Source of the DNA: Paenibacillus glycanilyticus
GTDB lineage: Bacteria; Bacillota; Bacilli; Paenibacillales; Paenibacillaceae
Direction: 5' to 3'
DNA: 64,000 nt
Assembly: GCF_023715145.1 (NCBI RefSeq)
Contig: NZ_JAMBNP010000008.1
Span: 1-64,000 of the forward strand
Under the pieces are notes generated by a model that saw only the letters and a list, made by a program, of their open reading frames with translations, was not told where the DNA came from and did no database searches. Below, piece by piece: positions 46,128 through 53,893 of the stretch; the first letter of the stretch is position 1; every line of letters starts with the position of its first letter. The translations under genes and the position numbers were made by a program.

Positions 46128-46186
46128 TGGTGGGGATAGAGGGATTTGAACCCCCACGCCGTTACCGGCCATCTGAACTATGCCCC
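46128..46186 (-). tRNA. degenerate tRNA (no normal anticodon arm)
   Basis: A 59-base tRNA-like segment that starts GGGGCATAGTTCAGATGG and has a proper T-arm (GGGGGTTCAAATCCCTC) and encoded CCA. Between the two lies only GCCGGTAACGGC, a 4-bp hairpin in place of D-stem completion and anticodon arm. The acceptor pairs only 4 of 7 positions. It is therefore a decayed or non-canonical tRNA; no amino acid can be assigned. Confidence 0.65.
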
Positions 46187-46342
46187 GATACTGGAGGAAG
46201 ACATACGAGTTCTTTTACCAATAGCTCCATAGTGAAAAATATTTCTTAAGTAATCATCGCCTAAACTCCTCGGCTACGACTACAATCCAACTTACAATAA
46301 CGAACAGCCTAGCGTTACATGTACCTATTTCCTGCCGGGCTA

Positions 46343-46525
46343 CTACGCAAGGAGATTGTAGGCTCGATTGTAATCATAATCTAGAGGTTTGACGTTCTTC
46401 TTCTTATTTGGGATTACTTTCATCTGGTGGTTAACGCCGTGCCAACTGCCACGCAGCACTGAGGGATCGAGCTTTCCTTGCTTAACCAGTCTTTCTCTAT
46501 TCTTCTTTGCATTACTCTTTGCCAT
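46343..46525 (-). CDS. small basic hypothetical protein inside the tRNA array
   Basis: A 60-residue, very basic protein (MAKSNAKKNRERLVKQGKLD at the start) with a strong AAAGGAG site before the ATG. Short MAKSNAKK-type proteins occur in Bacillales and phages; function unknown. The composition suggests RNA or DNA binding (inference). It lies between tRNA-Pro and the degenerate tRNA. Confidence 0.65.
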   Translation of the reverse strand: MAKSNAKKNRERLVKQGKLDPSVLRGSWHGVNHQMKVIPNKKKNVKPLDYDYNRAYNLLA

Positions 46526-46576
46526 TAAATGAGCTCCTTTTTGTTTATGTTTTTTTGATTCTCTCGGTATTATTTA

Positions 46577-46653
46577 TGGTAGGGATGACAGGACTTGAAC
46601 CTGCGACCTCATGGTCCCAAACCACGTGCTCTCCCAAATTGAGCTACATCCCT
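46577..46653 (-). tRNA. tRNA-Pro (TGG)
   Basis: 77 bases. Acceptor AGGGATG/CATCCCT, anticodon loop TTTGGGA with TGG, T-loop TTCAAGT, encoded CCA. Confidence 0.92.
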
Positions 46654-46743
46654 ATGGCGGATAGGATTGGGTGCTACCCATTAATCTGTCAGCTACCCAA
46701 TCAGCAGCCTATCTGATACTTCCTATCCATAGCTATTCCATAT

Positions 46744-46818
46744 TGGTAGGCCCGGAAGGGATTGAACCTTCGACCTTCCGATTAAGAGTCGGTTGCTCTA
46801 CCGCTGAGCTACGAGCCC
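46744..46818 (-). tRNA. tRNA-Lys (CTT)
   Basis: 75 bases. Acceptor GGGCTCG/CGGGCCT (two wobble pairs), anticodon loop CTCTTAA giving CTT, T-loop TTCAATC, encoded CCA. Lys-CTT is uncommon as a dedicated isoacceptor in Bacilli. Confidence 0.88.
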
Positions 46819-46824
46819 GTATGA

Positions 46825-46909
46825 TGGTGCAGCTGGAGGGACTTGAACCCTCACGTCCTAAGGACATCGCGTTTTAAGTGCGATCTGTCTGCATTCCAAT
46901 CACAGCTGT
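46825..46909 (-). tRNA. tRNA-Leu (TAA)
   Basis: 85 bases with a long variable arm (TCCTTAGGACG region). Anticodon loop CTTAAAA giving TAA, T-loop TTCAAGT, encoded CCA. The first acceptor pair is mismatched (A opposite C), and the D-arm (GATTGGAATGCAGAC) is unusual for Leu. Confidence 0.8.
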
Positions 46910-46913
46910 GGGT

Positions 46914-46987
46914 TGGCTACCCCTTCAGGACTCGAACCTGAGATCGCGGAGTCAAAGACCGCTGCCTTACCGCTTGGCTAAGGGGCA
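46914..46987 (-). tRNA. tRNA-Gln (TTG)
   Basis: 74 bases. Acceptor TGCCCCT/AGGGGTA with one weak pair, anticodon loop CTTTGAC giving TTG, T-loop TTCGAGT, discriminator G, encoded CCA. Only four bases separate it from the Leu gene. Confidence 0.9.
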
Positions 46988-46991
46988 ATAT

Positions 46992-47067
46992 TGGGGAGAT
47001 CAACCGGAATCGAACCGGCGATAACGGGGCCACAACCCGTCGCCTTGGCCATTTCGCCATGACCTCC
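46992..47067 (-). tRNA. tRNA-His (GTG)
   Basis: 76 bases including the G-1 residue paired with discriminator C73, as required for tRNA-His. Anticodon loop TTGTGGC giving GTG, T-loop TTCGATT, encoded CCA. Confidence 0.9.
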
Positions 47068-47068
47068 A

Positions 47069-47144
47069 TGGTGGTTGGAAGTGGAATCAAACCACTGACG
47101 CATGGCTTTTCAAGCCATCGCTCTACCTGCTGAGCTATCCAACC
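47069..47144 (-). tRNA. tRNA-Phe (GAA)
   Basis: 76 bases. Acceptor GGTTGGA/TCCAACC, anticodon loop TTGAAAA giving GAA, encoded CCA. The T-arm reads GTGGTTTGATTCCAC, with TTTGATT instead of the usual TTCGA/TTCAA core; this is an unusual base at the TPsiC position. Confidence 0.88.
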
Positions 47145-47149
47145 GAATT

Positions 47150-47226
47150 TGGTGACGCATGTGGGATTCGAACCCGACGAATGCAGGAGTGAAAGTCCTG
47201 TGGCTTAACCACTTGCCGAATGCGCC
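47150..47226 (-). tRNA. tRNA-Glu (TTC)
   Basis: 77 bases. Acceptor GGCGCAT/ATGCGTC, anticodon loop CTTTCAC giving TTC, T-loop TTCGAAT, encoded CCA. Two of the five T-stem pairs are mismatched. First tRNA of the array in the direction of transcription. Confidence 0.85.
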
Positions 47227-47348
47227 ATAAAAAAAGCTGCCTTATCACCGGAATCCATCAGCTTAAGATGGAATGGCCGGAAACTTGGTAGCCCATAAAC
47301 GTTTCAATAATGTCTCGAAATAACCTACCATTTAACTTTCCGGTGGAT

Positions 47349-47480
47349 TCATTCGATGAAACGTGTATCGACTACCTCTAAAAGGGTTATTGGGTATAAG
47401 AAACTAAAGAGCACCGTAATTCTCTCTTGATGATTGAACCATTGTTTTTTCGGTTGAACTGCAATGTCCAGACTTTTCAT
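47349..47480 (-). CDS. small hypothetical protein upstream of the tRNA array (43 residues)
   Basis: A short ORF starting MKSLDIAVQPKKQWFNHQER, then a hydrophobic middle (VLFSFLYPITLLEVV). The start lies after a purine-rich AAAGGGTGAAGAAA. No family recognised. Its position about 120 bases ahead of the first tRNA makes co-transcription likely. Confidence 0.45.
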   Translation of the reverse strand: MKSLDIAVQPKKQWFNHQERITVLFSFLYPITLLEVVDTRFIE

Positions 47481-47628
47481 TTTCTTCACCCTTTCCCTTT
47501 CAATTGTTAAATCCTGCATCTCTTAAAGCAGCCATTGGGATTCTTCATAATTGCAAACATACATTCGCATTCATGGATAAAAAAAAGACTGCTCTACCTA
47601 GATCCTTTCCTATTGCCATTCAGGCATA

Positions 47629-47658
47629 GAAAAAGACCACTTGGCAACAAGTAGTCTT
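47629..47658 (-). terminator. terminator after the 54-residue ORF
   Basis: AAGACCACTTG, loop GCAA, CAAGTAGTCTT (one mismatch) followed by a T-rich tail on the minus strand. Confidence 0.75.
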
Positions 47659-47688
47659 CACATAATCACTATATAGACTGACCGCCAG

Positions 47689-47853
47689 CTAGGATGTGAA
47701 ACACAACCTGTTGGATCGTCCTAAGCGTATGCAAAGACTTCGTTTATGAAGTTGGTGATAGGAATATTGAATGCCGTCCCACGGTTTGAGCTCATTATTT
47801 GATAACGCCATTGGATTAAAGATTGATTGGAGCTGTTCGAAAAACTTTTTCAT
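47689..47853 (-). CDS. small hypothetical protein (54 residues)
   Basis: A short ORF beginning MKKFFEQLQSIFNPM and ending LGRSNRLCFTS, with AAGGAAGGTG before the ATG, a sigma-A promoter 54 bases upstream and a terminator downstream. It thus has a complete transcription unit. Protein family unknown. Confidence 0.6.
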   Translation of the reverse strand: MKKFFEQLQSIFNPMALSNNELKPWDGIQYSYHQLHKRSLCIRLGRSNRLCFTS

Positions 47854-47904
47854 GTCCCTACACCTTCCTTTCTAAACGAAATTTTGTTTGCCTCTTGATG
47901 TTAC

Positions 47905-47937
47905 TCAGGATAACACCTTCAAAATCCTCTGTCAACC
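47905..47937 (-). promoter_or_regulatory. strong sigma-A promoter before the 54-residue ORF
   Basis: TTGACA (47930-47935) and TATCCT (47907-47912) with a 17-base spacer on the minus strand. With read-through of the 47.6 kb terminator it could also feed the tRNA array. Confidence 0.75.
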
Positions 47938-48042
47938 ACTTTTTTGTATTTTTTCAAATGATTAACTTTCATTAGTTAAAAAATAATAAGGGCTACCTAG
48001 CTTCTAGCCTTTTTCTGCTCGATACAGACAAACTATCGAGAC

Positions 48043-48066
48043 AAAAAAAGACTGCCGCAGCAGCCC
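48043..48066 (-). terminator. probable terminator after the 42-residue ORF
   Basis: GGCTGC / GCAGTC imperfect short stem followed by TTTTTTT on the minus strand. Confidence 0.5.
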
Positions 48067-48111
48067 TATCGTCCGAAGGATATATACGTATTCCTGCAGT
48101 TAATCAGGAAA

Positions 48112-48240
48112 CTACATTCCCTCAAAGAAAGGATCTGATGACGGATGGTGCATATGATTACAGGAAATAAAGTGGCAACCTAAATCAGAGTTCCACTGTG
48201 GTTCCAATTCCGCAAATGAATAAATTGGTTTGTTAATCAT
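48112..48240 (-). CDS. small hypothetical protein (42 residues), His/Cys-containing
   Basis: A short ORF beginning MINKPIYSFAELEPQW and containing CHFISCNHMHH, a Cys/His cluster that could bind metal (inference). AAAGGAG and GGAG lie upstream of the ATG, with a TTGACG-18-TATTAT promoter ahead and a hairpin behind. Family unknown. Confidence 0.55.
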   Translation of the reverse strand: MINKPIYSFAELEPQWNSDLGCHFISCNHMHHPSSDPFFEGM

Positions 48241-48280
48241 CTCCAACCGTCTCCTTTCTTCTCGCTTCTGTGATAATGAC

Positions 48281-48310
48281 ATAATAAACCATTGATTTTC
48301 TTGTCGTCAA
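48281..48310 (-). promoter_or_regulatory. sigma-A promoter before the 42-residue ORF
   Basis: TTGACG (48305-48310) and TATTAT (48281-48286), 18-base spacer, on the minus strand. Confidence 0.6.
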
Positions 48311-48362
48311 CGATGAAAATAATTTATTATTAAATCCCTCTCGTATTTCTAAGCGATGAATA

Positions 48363-49280
48363 TCAAATTTGTTCTTCCAATGACTCTCCGATAATTCTAA
48401 CCTCTGGCTCTAACGATATATTAAATTTCTCGTGCACCTTCGTTTTAACCCGTTCGATTAACCGGATATAGTCTGTTGCTGTACCTTCATTCACGTTAAC
48501 CATAAAGCCGGCATGCTTAGTCGATACCTGCACACCGCCGATCATTTCCCCTTTCAAACCACTTTCTTGAATCAATTGCCCTGCAAAATGGCCAGGAGGA
48601 CGTTTGAATACACTTCCACATGACGGGAATTCAAGAGGTTGCTTTTCTTCCCTTAGACGGGTTAGCTCCTCCATTTTCCGTTCAATCTCTAACTTTATGC
48701 CTGGACGCAGCTGAAATACAGCTTCCAACACGATATAGTTATGCTTGGAGATGCAACTCTTCCGATAATCGAATTCCAGCATGTCGTTTGTGAGTCGTTG
48801 AAGAACTCCTTCTGAGTTGATGACGAGAACGCTCTCTACAACATCCCTCATCTCCCCCCCATAACAACCGGCGTTCATAAATATCGCACCGCCTACGGTC
48901 CCGGGCACACCACAGCAGAACTCCAATCCAGTTAAGCCTTGATCAAGTGCGTAGCGAGATACCTCAATAATTGGCACGCCGGCTTGAGCGATAATCTTAT
49001 CATCTTCTTTCTTTATTTCCTGCAAGGTTGTTAATAGGAGAACGATACCTTTAATTCCCCCGTCTCTTACAATGACATTAGAGCCATTCCCTAGAATCGT
49101 AAGCGGGATTTTATGACTGGATGCAAATATAACGATTTTCTCGATGTCTTCATACGTGCTTGGTTTAATCAGTATTTCCGCAGGTCCTCCCGTTCTGGTG
49201 TACGTGTAAGGCTGTAACGACTCGTTGCATGTGACAGTGGCTTGTGGAATCAACTGATGTATGATTTGCTTCATATTCAT
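48363..49280 (-). CDS. murB: UDP-N-acetylmuramate dehydrogenase
   Basis: A 305-residue FAD enzyme reducing enolpyruvyl-UDP-GlcNAc to UDP-MurNAc in peptidoglycan synthesis. FAD-binding YTYTRTGGPAEILIKP and LGNGSNVIV are present, with GLEFCCGVPGTVGGAIFMNA, DYRKS, the catalytic Ser in CGSVFKRPPG and the C-terminal Glu in LEPEVRIIG. GGGAGAG precedes the ATG. It stands apart from other wall-synthesis genes, so it may be an additional copy. Confidence 0.92.
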   Translation of the reverse strand: MNMKQIIHQLIPQATVTCNESLQPYTYTRTGGPAEILIKPSTYEDIEKIVIFASSHKIPLTILGNGSNVIVRDGGIKGIVLLLTTLQEIKKEDDKIIAQAGVPIIEVSRYALDQGLTGLEFCCGVPGTVGGAIFMNAGCYGGEMRDVVESVLVINSEGVLQRLTNDMLEFDYRKSCISKHNYIVLEAVFQLRPGIKLEIERKMEELTRLREEKQPLEFPSCGSVFKRPPGHFAGQLIQESGLKGEMIGGVQVSTKHAGFMVNVNEGTATDYIRLIERVKTKVHEKFNISLEPEVRIIGESLEEQI

Positions 49281-49875
49281 TATTTTCTCTCCCTTATTTC
49301 TAGAAAAATCCCCAGCTTCCCACAGGTATGGTCAACGGGGATGCTTTATGTATATGCGCACGCGCGGAATTCCGAGATCAGTGAAGAATTTCAGACGTCT
49401 GCCGTCTTTTAAAGAACAATCGTCAAAGCAATTGATTTACTCTTTTTTATTTCTTTATACTCAAGGCCTCTCTTATTTGTGAAGAAAGGATGATCAGCCT
49501 TTGTATTCGTCTAAAGTTTGAAATAACTTATGCCTTACCCCACAATCCTTTATACTCTACATTATCACTCATGAACGAGCTCAGTAAGCGGAAGATACTA
49601 ATAACTGAACTTACCATATTATTGAAATATCCTTCTCGTTAATGAAATGAAGCCGCCTTAAAGGCAGCTAACATTTTTAGTTTATTTAGTTTTGGGCCTT
49701 AATATTATATTCGATACACCATACAATTGCCAAACCTTATTATCTATTTATTAATGGTTTCATGAATTGATTAGTTCTGTTAGATAAGATTTATTTATGC
49801 ATACTCAGTTCCCCAACGAGAGTCTGAGTGAGGAAATTTAATCATTTCGAGGAAGCTTAACACTTTAAAAAGCAC
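49281..49875. other. intergenic region upstream of murB
   Basis: About 600 bases without a convincing gene. ATCCCC...GGGGAT with a T tail on the minus strand (about 49305-49345) is a possible terminator or attenuator directly in front of murB. CAGACGTCTG near 49391 is a perfect palindrome. A TTCTCGTTAATGAAATGA block at 49633-49650 matches one at 50187-50204 (repeat family). Confidence 0.4.
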
Positions 49876-50070
49876 TTACAACTCTTTGTCGCTTTTCGGA
49901 GATGAAGATTGTGCTTTATTCAAATTTGAAATGCCAATTGCAATGTACAAAAGCAAGCCGAAAGTAGCTCCTCCAAGCAATACTAATCCAATCTCACCCG
50001 GCAAAATTGGGAACCAGACAATTGCCTGGCTCCCTTGTTGTTCATTCAAAATATGCGCGGCTAAAATCAA
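49876..50070 (-). CDS. hypothetical small membrane protein
   Basis: A 64-residue frame starting at TTG with AGGAAG close upstream. One clear hydrophobic helix (GLVLLGGATFGLLLYIAIGI) and a polar tail (SSSPKSDKEL). Initiation is weak and the family unknown. Confidence 0.4.
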   Translation of the reverse strand: MILAAHILNEQQGSQAIVWFPILPGEIGLVLLGGATFGLLLYIAIGISNLNKAQSSSPKSDKEL

Positions 50071-50204
50071 CGCTTCCTGCGTAATTAACCTGCATGCCTT
50101 TCAAATACGGATTTGGAGAATATCCCTTTTGTATTAGTAAAGCGGGAGAATCACGGATCAGCTGCCATTTAGTTCTCAACTAACATCTCCCGTTAATGAA
50201 ATGA

Positions 50205-51203
50205 TCACAATGAATCTAATTGCTCCGAAAGCGTTCTCCAATTATTTTCGACCCAATGAATTTCATGGATAAACCGACCTAGTAATCCTCGAAGTTCACT
50301 TTCAGCACGAACCTCCGTACGTAGCCACCAAATTGATTCAAGCAAATAAAGCATGCGCATAGCCCGGGTGAGCACGCCTCCCGGAATTTCTGAATGGCTG
50401 CGGTATCCATCCATAAAAGCTCGAGCAGACTCTATCTGGATCTGACCGTCCCGCAATGAACCTGATAAGATGGCACGGGCCACATCAATTTCCGGATAAG
50501 CCATCGTCATACGGTCAAAATCAACAATTCCAACCAATCCGTGCTCGTGCAGCAATAGGTTATCTACCCATAAATCCCCATGCAACCATCCGGTCGGACA
50601 TGGATCGAATATACGAAAATCCAATGTAGTCACAATGGCCTCTGAACGTATAAGCCACTCACATACTATTCGATCTCCCGCCTCTTGCGCCTTGTCCCAA
50701 TTCTCTTGCCACTCACGCAAATAGGCCTCTCTGTCCGGCCTCCAAGCTGGTTTATTCAAAGGTGGAATGAATCGCAGCCAATTATGCATTCGCCCGGTTG
50801 CCATGCCTAATTCATACATTTGAGCTGAATTTAAGTATCCTGCTTGAGCGTTATGACCATCCACCCAATCAAGCACCGTATAAAATAACCCCGATCGAGT
50901 TTCCTGAATGAACTGCGCGTTGTATGAATAAACCCCTGGGCATGGTATTCCGGCTATGCTCAACCCTTGCTGTAATTGAAGTGTCTTCTCGATTGCACTT
51001 CTTCTTTCAGGATGCGTATGCAGCTTGTAGCGATCCGGATGGTAATACTTCACAAATATCGGTTCATCACCGGTTACCATCTTCCACTTCACATTGAGCC
51101 AGCCCTTATGGATAGGCACTATTTCTCTTACGGATAGTCCGAACCGATCCCTAAGATGCGCCGCGATCTCCGCTGCCCAATGCTCATTTAATTCTTTAGT
51201 CAT
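50205..51203 (-). CDS. aminoglycoside phosphotransferase/homoserine kinase-fold protein
   Basis: A 332-residue kinase-like protein. The catalytic Brenner-type motif is GWLHGDLWVDNLLL and the metal-binding Asp is in GLVGIVDFDRM, both intact. The N-terminal lobe has the nucleotide Lys in EPIFVKYYH. AAAGGAT precedes the ATG. The substrate could be a sugar, amino acid or antibiotic; nothing in the context decides. Confidence 0.82.
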   Translation of the reverse strand: MTKELNEHWAAEIAAHLRDRFGLSVREIVPIHKGWLNVKWKMVTGDEPIFVKYYHPDRYKLHTHPERRSAIEKTLQLQQGLSIAGIPCPGVYSYNAQFIQETRSGLFYTVLDWVDGHNAQAGYLNSAQMYELGMATGRMHNWLRFIPPLNKPAWRPDREAYLREWQENWDKAQEAGDRIVCEWLIRSEAIVTTLDFRIFDPCPTGWLHGDLWVDNLLLHEHGLVGIVDFDRMTMAYPEIDVARAILSGSLRDGQIQIESARAFMDGYRSHSEIPGGVLTRAMRMLYLLESIWWLRTEVRAESELRGLLGRFIHEIHWVENNWRTLSEQLDSL

Positions 51204-51341
51204 GTGCTATCCTTTCAACGATTAAATGGAGATGTATATTCATCTCTTGGCTCTCGTTAGATCAATATCCTCATTAAATTTCGTTGTATATATGTTCTTG
51301 TCGTCCGACAATGGTCGTTTTGCGTACTTGTTTGATGTTGT

Positions 51342-52298
51342 TTATGTAAAATAGGGCACATAGCGGCCATACCCTTCCGTCTCCAATTGTTCTACCGGAA
51401 TAAAGCGTAAAGAAGCGGAATTGATGCGGTATTGAGGCTGGTTACTATCTTGGACTAAGTGGCCCAAAAACGATTTGGATATTCGACCGCAAAGCGCCGT
51501 TCGGACCTTACCGTTACTTAGATCGGGTTCTTTTCGAATCCAGCCCTCTTCGATGGGCTTTGAGAAGGTCGGCCAGCCGGTTCTCGCATCGTACTTGTCT
51601 CTGGAGCTGAACAACGGATCGCCGTTTATGACATCGACATAAAGCCCCTCACGTTCGTTATTCCAATATGTGTTCTGAAACGCAGGCTCTGTCTCCCTAT
51701 TCTGCGTAACGTTATATTGCAGCTCCGTTAACTGCTGTCGCAGTTGATCCTTGTCTTTCTTCGTATTCCAACTTCGTTCGAAGAATTCTTTTCGTCCGCT
51801 GCCGTCATGATACAAATTGTAGGATCTTCGGTGCGTATTGTAATAATCCTGATGCACATCCTCTGCAGGAAAGAATTGCATCGCAGGTATGATCTCGGTC
51901 AAAATAGGCTTCTTGAATCGTTTGCTCTTCTTCAATGCTTGCTTAGAGGATTCTGCCTTCTTTCGCTGTGCTTCATTATGTACAAATATCGCAGTTCGGT
52001 ATGATGAGCCACGGTCCCCGAATTGTCCGCCGTGATCAGTGGGATCAATTAGCTGCCAATAAATATCAAGCAGTCGCTCATAAGGAAACAACTCAGGCTG
52101 AAATGCAATTTGAACAGCTTCGACATGTCCTGTCGTTTCCGTACCGACTTCTTCGTAAGTCGGATTTATGGTATGCCCACCTGTATAACCGGAAACAACA
52201 GAAACAATCCCGGGAAGTTTGTCGAACGGCTGCACCATGCACCAGAAACAGCCTCCTGCAAATGTAGCGATCTCTGTCCTCTGATTTGAGTTATCCAT
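51342..52298 (-). CDS. msrAB: methionine sulfoxide reductase MsrA-MsrB fusion (MsrB active-site Cys absent)
   Basis: A 318-residue fusion. The N-terminal MsrA domain (about 1-160) has the catalytic FAGGCFWCM and reduces Met-S-sulfoxide. The C-terminal MsrB domain (about 185-318) keeps FSSRDKYDARTGWPTFSKPI and INSASLRFIP, but the nucleophile normally found in R-Y-C-I-N is Arg291 (reads Q-Y-R-I-N; codon CGC at 51426-51428, one transition from TGC). The MsrB activity for Met-R-sulfoxide is therefore doubtful. The ribosome binding site is weak (GGTGG). Confidence 0.88.
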   Translation of the reverse strand: MDNSNQRTEIATFAGGCFWCMVQPFDKLPGIVSVVSGYTGGHTINPTYEEVGTETTGHVEAVQIAFQPELFPYERLLDIYWQLIDPTDHGGQFGDRGSSYRTAIFVHNEAQRKKAESSKQALKKSKRFKKPILTEIIPAMQFFPAEDVHQDYYNTHRRSYNLYHDGSGRKEFFERSWNTKKDKDQLRQQLTELQYNVTQNRETEPAFQNTYWNNEREGLYVDVINGDPLFSSRDKYDARTGWPTFSKPIEEGWIRKEPDLSNGKVRTALCGRISKSFLGHLVQDSNQPQYRINSASLRFIPVEQLETEGYGRYVPYFT

Positions 52299-52457
52299 TA
52301 TTACTTATACACCACCAATATAGATTATCGAAGGATTTGGCCATTCTGTACTAGGAGTCGCTTTGTGGTTCTGACCCCGACATAGCAGTGACTCATTCTC
52401 ATACCACTATTTCTGCCGTACTTATTAGACACATTGTATGTTCTGTGTGAAATGAGA

Positions 52458-52706
52458 TCAAGTTCTTGCCAACTTGCATTGATGGGTCCGCGCTATTGCA
52501 GAAGTGCCCAATGAGAATAGCGGTTTTACATCCTCGCAAGCTTCGCAAACCGCTTGGAATTCATCTAAATCCTTGAAAGCCCCCGTTCGTTTAATCCATT
52601 CTCGTAATTTGTCTGAAGTATCTGTGGGTCCGCCACGTCCAGCGAAGAAATATTTCCAACATAAGCCATGAGCTTTTACCGCTGGGCAAAACCATTCGTC
52701 TTCCAC
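52458..52706 (-). CDS. hypothetical cysteine-containing protein
   Basis: An 82-residue protein with Cys at CPAVKAHGLCW and CEACEDV, which could bind metal, plus GRGGPTDTSDKLREWIKRTG. GTG start with GGGGGAG upstream. No family recognised. Confidence 0.5.
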   Translation of the reverse strand: MEDEWFCPAVKAHGLCWKYFFAGRGGPTDTSDKLREWIKRTGAFKDLDEFQAVCEACEDVKPLFSLGTSAIARTHQCKLART

Positions 52707-52807
52707 ATAGCTCCCCCATCTTCACTTACATAAGATATTCTTCATAACTACCCATTACTTTACGGCGAAATACCCGAGTCAAATGTCTAAGGAGCTGTGC
52801 ACTTTAA

Positions 52808-52840
52808 AGAAGGCCAACCAGAATTCTCTGGTTGGCCTGA
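52808..52840 (-). terminator. terminator of the PH-domain gene
   Basis: AGGCCAACCAGA, loop ATTC, TCTGGTTGGCCT: a perfect 12-bp stem just after the stop codon; the T tail is modest (TCTTTAAAG). Confidence 0.7.
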
Positions 52841-52849
52841 TACGACTTG

Positions 52850-53275
52850 TTATCCATTTAAACGTTTATTATTCTCATGAGCGATTGACAGTAAAGTTAC
52901 ATATATCGGTTGAACGTTAAATTTCTTTCCAAATTCAAATTTATAATGTGAGGTTTGGACATTGTTCGTTTTATAGTATGGTGAGCTAATATAATGAATG
53001 GTAATTTCACTATCGTCAAAACCAGTTCCCCCAGTTTCCAATGTTACTTCATAAATAGCATTCAAGTTAATGGATGCTACTCTTGTTTTCTTGCCAGTAA
53101 CACCTTGATGATCAATAAGCATTAACCTGTCATCCGTAAACACAAATGCATCTCGTACTAACTTAAAGCCCATTAATATTTTCTCGTCAGGCATCAGATA
53201 AGCCCCATATTGATTTTGCAACTCTTGTACAGAAACTTCAGAGTAATTCCCTAAAAAACCATTGAAAATCCCCAT
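52850..53275 (-). CDS. bacterial PH domain protein
   Basis: A 141-residue protein. PDEKILMGFKLVRDAFVFTD, then RLMLIDHQGVTGKKT, and a beta-rich C-terminus ending in FNVQPIYVTLLSIA match the bacterial pleckstrin-homology family (bPH_1, YvbH-like). GGAGGT precedes the ATG. Role unknown. Confidence 0.8.
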   Translation of the reverse strand: MGIFNGFLGNYSEVSVQELQNQYGAYLMPDEKILMGFKLVRDAFVFTDDRLMLIDHQGVTGKKTRVASINLNAIYEVTLETGGTGFDDSEITIHYISSPYYKTNNVQTSHYKFEFGKKFNVQPIYVTLLSIAHENNKRLNG

Positions 53276-53418
53276 TAAAATACCTCCAGATATTGTAAAA
53301 TTGTATTGAAAATGATAAGTGACTCATGTTCTATTCTCTTTCTTCTATAAGTACCCTTCCTAACTCCTCTTTTAACGTCTGCCGTTAGCGTAGCTTTTGC
53401 TACTGAGTAATTTGTAAG

Positions 53419-53730
53419 TTATGGCTTCCTCTGTATTTGTTCAACTACTTTTGTTAACCGAATTAGCTCATTTCTAAGCAATTGCGTTTGTTCTTCATTT
53501 TCACGAACAAATTTCAAAAACGTATAACCAATAACAGTTAATATGAGACCCATAATAGGAAATGCTACTCTTTTCGCAATTATTGACATAAATACACTAT
53601 CTGGTGTCTCTGATGATATTGACCTTGGCATGTATTGCCACAACCCGAAGATAATCAACATTATTCCGATTATTATTATGAAATACGATAACCGTTTAGT
53701 CATGTTGTAAAACAGTGGTACCACCTCCAA
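53419..53730 (-). CDS. hypothetical membrane protein with C-terminal coiled coil
   Basis: About 95-103 residues with two transmembrane helices (YFIIIIGIMLIIFGLW and VAFPIMGLILTVIGYTFL) and a charged helical tail (ENEEQTQLLRNELIRLTKVV). The start is uncertain: TTG at 53730 or ATG at 53703; GGAGGTGG lies between them. Family unknown. Confidence 0.5.
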   Translation of the reverse strand: MEVVPLFYNMTKRLSYFIIIIGIMLIIFGLWQYMPRSISSETPDSVFMSIIAKRVAFPIMGLILTVIGYTFLKFVRENEEQTQLLRNELIRLTKVVEQIQRKP

Positions 53731-53786
53731 ACTTATTGCGATTCAAATATATGGATAGTTGCGGTAACTACCCTTTTAGCGTAAAG

Positions 53787-53816
53787 AAGCTGCCGATCAG
53801 TACCGGCAGCCTTTTC
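53787..53816 (-). terminator. hairpin upstream of the small membrane-protein gene (GCTGCCG type)
   Basis: GCTGCCG / CGGCAGC stem enclosing ATCAGTAC. It is followed on the right by the GAACTAACGTCTTCCGTTAG motif, together forming one copy of the composite repeat. Confidence 0.6.
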
Positions 53817-53893
53817 CTAGTCATTTATTTGAACTAACGTCTTCCGTTAGTTGAATCACATCGTCGTTTCGTTTAGGAACAGGTCTAATAGAA

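Noticed and set aside
46077..46172. N-terminal extension of the YkuK-like protein (GVGVQIPLSPP)
   Set aside because: This is translation through the 3' end of a tRNA-like gene; AGGTGA before ATG 46076 defines the start.
46128..46240. Possible tmRNA or selenocysteine tRNA at the end of the array
   Set aside because: No tag ORF or tmRNA 5' half is found, and the upstream bases do not pair with the TATCCCC acceptor strand.
47248..47320. 22-codon frame (MVGYFETLL...) just before the first tRNA
   Set aside because: Initiation signal too weak to call; may be part of the array leader.
49261..49482. 73-codon plus-strand frame before murB
   Set aside because: Overlaps the murB start and a hairpin, lacks a ribosome binding site, and shows no recognisable protein features.
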